From positions 1 to 34,049 of IMG/VR virus record IMGVR_UViG_3300035458_000073: DNA of 34,049 bases; one strand, written 5' to 3'. A program made the translations under genes and the position numbers. Under the pieces are notes generated by a model, which saw only the letters and a program-made list of their open reading frames with translations, was not told the DNA's origin and did no database searches. This document shows positions 29,216 through 34,049 of the stretch, in pieces. Source of the DNA: a virus. How positions within the stretch are numbered: the first letter of the stretch is position 1; the number at the start of each line of letters is the position of its first letter.

Positions 29216-30829
29216 ATGGTATTACAAAAAACATCTAAAACAGTTCTATCTAACGATGATATATTAAAATATATATCTGATTATGAAACTAAAACTGTTC
29301 CTCATTTAAATGATTTATGGGAATATTATAAAGGGAAGAATGTTTCTATATCAAATAGAAAGGCTCCTGATTCGAGCAATCCTGATAATAAGATAATCGT
29401 TTCATATGCTAGAAAAATAATTAATACATATACTGGGTATGCATATAGACCTAAGTATATTTCATATAAACCTAATGTAAAGGTAGAAGATTCAGAAGAT
29501 ACAGAAACATCAGATACTAATCAACCATTATCTATAGAAGAAAACTTTACAAATGAATTAAAGAAATTATTTGATTTAAATAATGAACATGTCAAGACAA
29601 ATAGGGCAGGACGTAATACGGGGATATTTGGTTTATCTTATGAAATATTATATATAGATTCAGATACTATAGATGGGCAAATAAAAGCAATTCCCAAATT
29701 CTTTACTGTTGATCCTAGAGAATTAATTTGTTTATATAACTTTGAACCTGAACCTGATATCATAATTGCTATTAGGTATTATATGATGGACGATCCCACT
29801 AAATATAAAGTGGATGTATATTATCAAGATCATATTGAACATTATATTAGACAAAAGAAAGATGTAAATAGTAATACATGGCTATTAATGCCTGATGTTA
29901 TTTCAAATGAAAAAAACCCATTTGGTGAAGTTCCTATTGTTGCTTATTATATGGGTGATGAGATACAATCAATATTTGAAAATGTATTATCATTAATTGA
30001 TGCATATGATGTATTATTCTCAGATAGTATGAATGAATTTGATAGATTTGCATTTGCTTATTTAATAATGAAAAGAATAAGTTTAACTAATCCTATTGAT
30101 AAGAAAGATCCAGTTAAATCTAATAACGCATTAAAAGAATTAAAGAGAAGAAGGATATTTGAAGGACTAGATAAAGATGCTGATATAAAGTTTTTAACAA
30201 AAGATATCCCCACGGCATTTATTGATTCTATTGGATTGAAATTGCGCGAACAAATACATATACAATCCCATGTTCCTGATTTCAGCGGGGATAGGATGGC
30301 TGGTGCAAGTGGTATCGCTATTCAAAGATTGATGTTTGATTTTGAAAATCTAGTGTCAAGTGCAGAAGCAGATTTTGATATTGGATTGAATAGGCGAATA
30401 GATTTAATTTGTAGAGTATTGGCAATATTGGGCAAAGATGGTGGGCATGAAATGGTTACTATTCAGCATAAACGAAATATGCCTGTTAATAATAAAGAGT
30501 TTGCTGATACTGCATTGACTATGATGCAAGCTGGATTTAGTAGGCGGGCGATTATAGGAATAATGCCAGAGGATATCATTCCTGATATTGAAAAAGAATT
30601 AGAGTATGAGCAAGAAGAACAACAGCAAATGCTAGGATCATTTCCACCAACTGATTTAGGAAATAATGATTTAAGTACACAAGATACTAGTACAATTGAT
30701 CCTGATAAGCAAAAACAAATAGATCAATTAGTTCAAGGAGGTATGGATTTATCAACAGCACAGATAAAAGTATTAGGGAGCAATGGGCCACAGCAATTTT
30801 CAGATAGTGGAAAATTATCTAACGGATAA
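29216..30829 (+). CDS. Portal protein, SPP1 Gp6-like
   Basis: The 537-residue protein follows the SPP1 Gp6/DUF1483-type portal pattern: a helical N-terminus with HLNDLWEYYKGKN, then DNKIIVSYARKIINTYTGYA, a strand-rich wing (VDPRELICLYN), NPFGEVPIVAYYMGDEIQSI, the helix SDSMNEFDRFAFAYLIMK and the crown-side QSHVPDFSGDRMAGASGIA. The C-terminus is Gln/Asp-rich. The portal dodecamer forms the DNA entry vertex of the head and binds the terminase. Confidence 0.93.
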   Translation: MVLQKTSKTVLSNDDILKYISDYETKTVPHLNDLWEYYKGKNVSISNRKAPDSSNPDNKIIVSYARKIINTYTGYAYRPKYISYKPNVKVEDSEDTETSDTNQPLSIEENFTNELKKLFDLNNEHVKTNRAGRNTGIFGLSYEILYIDSDTIDGQIKAIPKFFTVDPRELICLYNFEPEPDIIIAIRYYMMDDPTKYKVDVYYQDHIEHYIRQKKDVNSNTWLLMPDVISNEKNPFGEVPIVAYYMGDEIQSIFENVLSLIDAYDVLFSDSMNEFDRFAFAYLIMKRISLTNPIDKKDPVKSNNALKELKRRRIFEGLDKDADIKFLTKDIPTAFIDSIGLKLREQIHIQSHVPDFSGDRMAGASGIAIQRLMFDFENLVSSAEADFDIGLNRRIDLICRVLAILGKDGGHEMVTIQHKRNMPVNNKEFADTALTMMQAGFSRRAIIGIMPEDIIPDIEKELEYEQEEQQQMLGSFPPTDLGNNDLSTQDTSTIDPDKQKQIDQLVQGGMDLSTAQIKVLGSNGPQQFSDSGKLSNG

Positions 30830-30840
30830 AGGAGCATAAC

Positions 30841-31077
30841 ATGGGCGGACCAGGATCAGGTAGACATAAATTAGGTATTGGTCCAAAAGCAAATACTAAA
30901 GGATTATCCAAAATGAAATCAAATGGGAAGTTATATAGAATAACTGCAATAAATAAAGGTGCAAAAAATAGTTTTAAGAGTAATTATGATGCAAAGTCAT
31001 CATTACAAGCTGTTCAAAGGCAACGTAAAACAACAATGGGAATTGCAAAAGCAATCAAGGTACAAAAATTATATTAA
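30841..31077 (+). CDS. MGGPGSG-type small protein 2 (78 aa)
   Basis: It begins MGGPGSGRHKLGIG behind AAAGGAGCATAAC and is basic, Lys/Asn-rich and low in Cys. Residues 30-60 (LYRITAINKGAKNSFKSN) may form a small beta unit. It lies directly after the portal gene. The function is unknown. Confidence 0.66.
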   Translation: MGGPGSGRHKLGIGPKANTKGLSKMKSNGKLYRITAINKGAKNSFKSNYDAKSSLQAVQRQRKTTMGIAKAIKVQKLY

Positions 31078-31088
31078 GGATATGAAGT

Positions 31089-31313
31089 ATGGGTGGACCA
31101 GGTAGTGGAAGAAAGAAAGGCAGCGGCGATAGCTCTACTGTTATTATAAATACTAAAGGTGGAAAGATGGAAGTTCCACGCAATGGAGTATTACATAAAA
31201 GATTTTTACAAACTGGAAGTGTAATGAAGAAATCTGGAATAGAAGTAACTAAACATGATTTTAGTAAAGTAACTAAAAAATATAATAAAAGAAAAAGAAT
31301 GGGATTGGAATAA
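31089..31313 (+). CDS. MGGPGSG-type small protein 3 (74 aa)
   Basis: It begins MGGPGSGRKKGSGD and is basic. The upstream bases (AAGGATATGAAGT) differ from the other copies, which have AAGGAGCATA. No domain is recognised. Confidence 0.64.
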   Translation: MGGPGSGRKKGSGDSSTVIINTKGGKMEVPRNGVLHKRFLQTGSVMKKSGIEVTKHDFSKVTKKYNKRKRMGLE

Positions 31314-31323
31314 GGAGCATAGC

Positions 31324-31548
31324 ATGGGTGGACCAGGATCAGGGCCGCAAAAGGGTGGAACTAAAAAATTAACTCCAGGACAATTAGCTAAAAAGAAATA
31401 TGGAAGTTCAAAAAGAATTAATGCAAAAGTAGCTAAAATGGCAAAGAAATATCCAGTAAAGAAAAGTGGTTCATCTAAAATGAAAAGCAATTTATTTATT
31501 CCGTTTGGTGAACGTGGTATGACAGATAGTCGAGGACATTTAGATTAA
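31324..31548 (+). CDS. MGGPGSG-type small protein 4 (74 aa)
   Basis: It begins MGGPGSGPQKGGTK behind AAGGAGCATAGC and is Lys-rich (LAKKKYGSSKRINAKVAKMAKK). Its stop overlaps the first base of the next ATG. The function is unknown. Confidence 0.65.
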   Translation: MGGPGSGPQKGGTKKLTPGQLAKKKYGSSKRINAKVAKMAKKYPVKKSGSSKMKSNLFIPFGERGMTDSRGHLD

Positions 31549-32513
31549 TGGATTTATCAAAGTTAGAGCAACAAGCATTAAATACTTTATTAAAAAATGA
31601 GGCAAAGTATTCTAAACAAATACAACAGGCTTTGCTCGATGCTCTGACTTCTATTTATGGCGAGATGACAAAAATATATGATAAGTATGCTATTGATGGG
31701 TTGTTGACTAAAGCTGAAATGACTAAATATAATAAATATCAGACAATGGAAGAACAGATATTGAAGAAATTAGACCCAGCATTGAAAGCAAATATAGAAA
31801 CTATAAAAAAACTATTACCTGATCAATTTCAACAATCATTCTTTCAAACTGCATGGGCACTGGATAATGGTACGGGGCTGCGATTGTCATATGGACTTGT
31901 CAATCTAAAATCTTTATTAATGCCTTTTGATATCACTAATCCTAAAAACATAGAATTACAAAATTCTTTAAAAAATTATACTATCAATGGGAAGAAAGCA
32001 ATACGTTCAGCATTATTGAATAATCTATCGCAGGGAAAATCATTTGCACATATGGTAAAGGATTTGAAAAAGGCAGTTGAAATAACTTCTAATGATGCAA
32101 TTAGGGTAATTAGAACAGAAGGAATGAGAGCGATAAATAGTGGAACTAATTACGCATATTTACAAGCCGAGGATATGGGAATAGAAGGTAGTAAGGTTTG
32201 GACATGCACTAAAGATCAAAAGACGCGGGATACACATAGAGAAATGGATGGAGCGGTTAGAGTACAAGATGATTCGCAAGATGGTTGGATATTGCCTGAT
32301 GGATCATTTACAGAAGGGCCAGGAGATAACTACGCGGCATTCCCAGGCGATCCTCAATTGCCACCAGAAGAATGTATAAATTGCAGGTGTACGTTGCGAT
32401 ATGAAGTGACAGGATATAGTCCACAATTGATGAGGACGCGTGAAGAAGGAATATTGCCGTATATGGATTATAACTCATACGCAAAGCAATATCACCCGGA
32501 TTGGTTGGAGTAG
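31548..32513 (+). CDS. Head morphogenesis protein, SPP1 Gp7/MuF-like
   Basis: The N-terminal 180 residues are helical. The MuF domain follows at about 185-290: RVIRTEGMRAINSGTNYAYL, then WTCTKDQKTRDTHREMDG and the Cys-containing PPEECINCRCTLRYE. Proteins of this family enter the head with the portal and affect DNA ejection; some carry toxins at the C-terminus, which is absent here (321 residues). Its order after the portal is as in SPP1. Confidence 0.92.
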   Translation: MDLSKLEQQALNTLLKNEAKYSKQIQQALLDALTSIYGEMTKIYDKYAIDGLLTKAEMTKYNKYQTMEEQILKKLDPALKANIETIKKLLPDQFQQSFFQTAWALDNGTGLRLSYGLVNLKSLLMPFDITNPKNIELQNSLKNYTINGKKAIRSALLNNLSQGKSFAHMVKDLKKAVEITSNDAIRVIRTEGMRAINSGTNYAYLQAEDMGIEGSKVWTCTKDQKTRDTHREMDGAVRVQDDSQDGWILPDGSFTEGPGDNYAAFPGDPQLPPEECINCRCTLRYEVTGYSPQLMRTREEGILPYMDYNSYAKQYHPDWLE

Positions 32514-32591
32514 GTTATATATGAAAACTGCCACAAAACGTCATGGCTAAATGATTTAATAGGTTTTAGCAAGGTTTAGGAGGGTAATTTT

Positions 32592-32918
32592 ATGGGTGTT
32601 GACCAGATTCCAGGCGATTGCCCTCTAAAGATAGTACAAGGTGATGATTTATTATTATCATTTTCAATTCCATTTGATATTTCTGGATATACATGGACAG
32701 TAATGGCTCATCATGTAAACGAAGGAAATATAAATATTCCTTTTAATACGCAAGTGCAAAGTTCTGTATTATCTATTATTCAAACAAATTTTTATTCTTC
32801 AATTACTTCCTTATTGGATAGGACAGAAAATAATAAATATCATTCATGGGTTATGTCATATGTAGATTCTAATCAATTAGTTAGAACATTAATTACTGGA
32901 ATTATAGAAGTAATATAA
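32592..32918 (+). CDS. Hypothetical virion protein (108 aa)
   Basis: AGGAGG stands 7 nt before the ATG. The product is beta-rich (KIVQGDDLLLSFSIPFDISG, then WTVMAHHVNEGN), much like the N-terminal strand domains of small baseplate or neck-associated proteins. No named family is certain. The 78 nt before it hold no gene. Confidence 0.6.
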   Translation: MGVDQIPGDCPLKIVQGDDLLLSFSIPFDISGYTWTVMAHHVNEGNINIPFNTQVQSSVLSIIQTNFYSSITSLLDRTENNKYHSWVMSYVDSNQLVRTLITGIIEVI

Positions 32919-32919
32919 T

Positions 32920-33165
32920 ATGTCAGATACTATAGTTTTTGTCCAAGTACAATCACCCGATAAAATAGAAGTATCTACATCTAATAATATTGATTATACT
33001 TTATCATTAATTAATCCAAATCCAATTCAAATATCAGTATCACCACAAGCAGGATTACCAGGAATGGGTGCAGATAATTTAATAAAGGAGTGTGATAGTT
33101 TAATTACTGAAAATATTGCATTTGCTAGTGGAACAAAAATCGTGATCCGCACGGATCTTTTGTAA
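32920..33165 (+). CDS. Hypothetical virion-module protein (81 aa)
   Basis: The ATG lies 1 nt after the previous stop. The product alternates strand-like and polar segments (DYTLSLINPNPIQISVSPQAG) and is not recognised. Its place between structural genes suggests a virion part. Confidence 0.58.
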   Translation: MSDTIVFVQVQSPDKIEVSTSNNIDYTLSLINPNPIQISVSPQAGLPGMGADNLIKECDSLITENIAFASGTKIVIRTDLL

Positions 33166-33175
33166 GGAGTAAAAA

Positions 33176-33562
33176 ATGGCTTTACTTGTACCGGATAGTG
33201 GCGAAAAAGAATTAATGACAAGGGCGATGACCTATGAAGGATCGAAATTAATTTTATATACTAATAACTATACGCCAACTGAAGGCACTGTCATTGGTTC
33301 ATTAACGGAGGCTGCGGTTGCTGGTTATGCAGCGATTGCATTGGCTTCTGGATCATGGAATATTACTACGACTACCAATATAACTACAGTGAATTATGCT
33401 CAGCAATCATTTACACCAACTACAGCGGTTACTTGTTACGGATATGGTGTAACTAATTCTGCTAAATCTATTTTATTATGGGCCGAGGCTTTTGGTTCTG
33501 CATATACATTACCAGCAGGCGGTGGAACTATTAATGTAACTTTATCGTTAACAGCGGATTAA
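33176..33562 (+). CDS. Putative virion structural protein (128 aa)
   Basis: AAGGAG lies 6 nt before the ATG. The Gly/Thr/Ala-rich, beta-strand-rich sequence (SKLILYTNNYTPTEGTVIG, then CYGYGVTNSAKSILLWAEAFG) resembles small decoration or minor structural proteins of environmental phages. Function is inferred from composition and place. Confidence 0.65.
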   Translation: MALLVPDSGEKELMTRAMTYEGSKLILYTNNYTPTEGTVIGSLTEAAVAGYAAIALASGSWNITTTTNITTVNYAQQSFTPTTAVTCYGYGVTNSAKSILLWAEAFGSAYTLPAGGGTINVTLSLTAD

Positions 33563-33566
33563 TTTT

Positions 33567-34049
33567 ATGGCTATTACGTCATTAGATACTTATATCGCAG
33601 GGTATAAACAACGGGCTCAATTTTATAAATCAGCGGCCGTGACAACCGTTGCTAACATCCCATTTACTATGTTTAATCAAGCAGGAGTACCGGGGGCAGG
33701 AACATTAGCGGGAACTACAGTTGCTTCTGCTATTTTACAAGATGATACTGTAGCAGGATATATTGCAATTGATGTAGCGACAGGAGTAAATAGTTATTTA
33801 TCTAAAGTTGAATTTTCATCTCCGGTTGCTTGTCGATTTAGATTAGTTGATGTAATAGCCAAGGGTGGTGCCTATAGTTATGCAACGGGAACTACATCTA
33901 TAACATCATATCCAACTATTACTGGGCGTTGCCCTGATTTTACTACAACCACATCACCATATGGTAATGGATTAGAAATTTGGGTAGAATGTACAGCGGC
34001 ATTTACGAATGCTACGGCATGGCAGGTACAAGTTACTTATACCAATCAA
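33567..34049 (+). CDS. Putative virion structural protein (3' end outside window)
   Basis: 161 codons are present and the ORF is still open at the window edge. It begins MAITSLDTYIAGYKQRAQFY, a start I associate with minor structural proteins in phages, followed by FTMFNQAGVPGAGTLAG and many Thr/Ala/Gly residues. The complete length and role cannot be judged from here. Confidence 0.68.
   Translation, partial: MAITSLDTYIAGYKQRAQFYKSAAVTTVANIPFTMFNQAGVPGAGTLAGTTVASAILQDDTVAGYIAIDVATGVNSYLSKVEFSSPVACRFRLVDVIAKGGAYSYATGTTSITSYPTITGRCPDFTTTTSPYGNGLEIWVECTAAFTNATAWQVQVTYTNQ

Noticed and set aside
32514-32591. Nine-codon ORF after the MuF gene
   Set aside because: It is too short, has no ribosome site and shows no conserved pattern; the stretch is treated as a spacer.
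1-34049. CRISPR array, rRNA, insertion sequence or integrase
   Set aside because: No regularly spaced repeats, rRNA-like sequence, transposase or recombinase was seen on either strand.

Overview
The window looks like part of the genome of a tailed bacteriophage (or prophage) of a low-GC Gram-positive host. Three things point there: very AT-rich DNA, strong AGGAGG-type ribosome binding sites before most genes, and a head module of the SPP1 type (small and large terminase, Gp6-like portal, Gp7/MuF-like head morphogenesis protein). No integrase, capsid gene, tape measure, lysis gene or polymerase is visible, so the window holds one part of the genome. The host assignment is an inference.

Left arm (about 1-9.2 kb, minus strand). 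This is a dense run of very small genes, many joined by ATGA stop/start overlaps. It includes several zinc-ribbon proteins, a sigma-70-like protein, a SLOG/DUF2493 protein, a tRNA-Leu(UAA), two GIY-YIG endonuclease genes and an unrecognised 427-residue protein. Opposed promoters near 9.15-9.24 kb separate it from the rightward genes.

Middle (about 9.2-15.2 kb, plus strand). A winged-helix/multi-pass membrane protein is followed by a third GIY-YIG gene with NUMOD3 motifs. Next comes a recombination module in which an SbcC/Rad50-like ATPase is split into two genes at its zinc hook, with the SbcD/Mre11-like nuclease and two small ORFs between the halves. The first half carries an in-frame TGA inside its Walker A motif.

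Sugar cassette (15.2-25.2 kb). Its genes encode UDP-galactopyranose mutase, a class III aminotransferase, a VOC-fold protein, a methyltransferase, a GT8-like glycosyltransferase, a SPASM radical SAM enzyme, a NeuB-like synthase, a B12-binding-type radical SAM enzyme, a GmhA-like isomerase, a NeuA-like cytidylyltransferase and a DUF115/Maf-like protein. Together they could make, activate and transfer unusual sugars, including a nonulosonic-acid-like one, to a virion or cell-surface acceptor. The final product is not known.

Right arm (25.2-34.0 kb). A DUF4406 protein, a second sigma-like protein and small acidic or zinc-finger proteins lead into the packaging and head genes. Four small proteins sharing an MGGPGSG start are interspersed, and tail or virion-structure genes run off the end.

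Most notable observation: all three GIY-YIG genes are preceded by the same kind of RNA leader. Each has a TTTACA-N17-TATATT promoter, a 5' hairpin, and a long closing stem enclosing a second hairpin. The loop of that second hairpin is perfectly complementary to a segment just upstream, and the pseudoknot sequence differs in each copy while pairing is kept. A U-rich tract then abuts the endonuclease start codon. This compensatory variation points to a conserved structured RNA associated with these nucleases.
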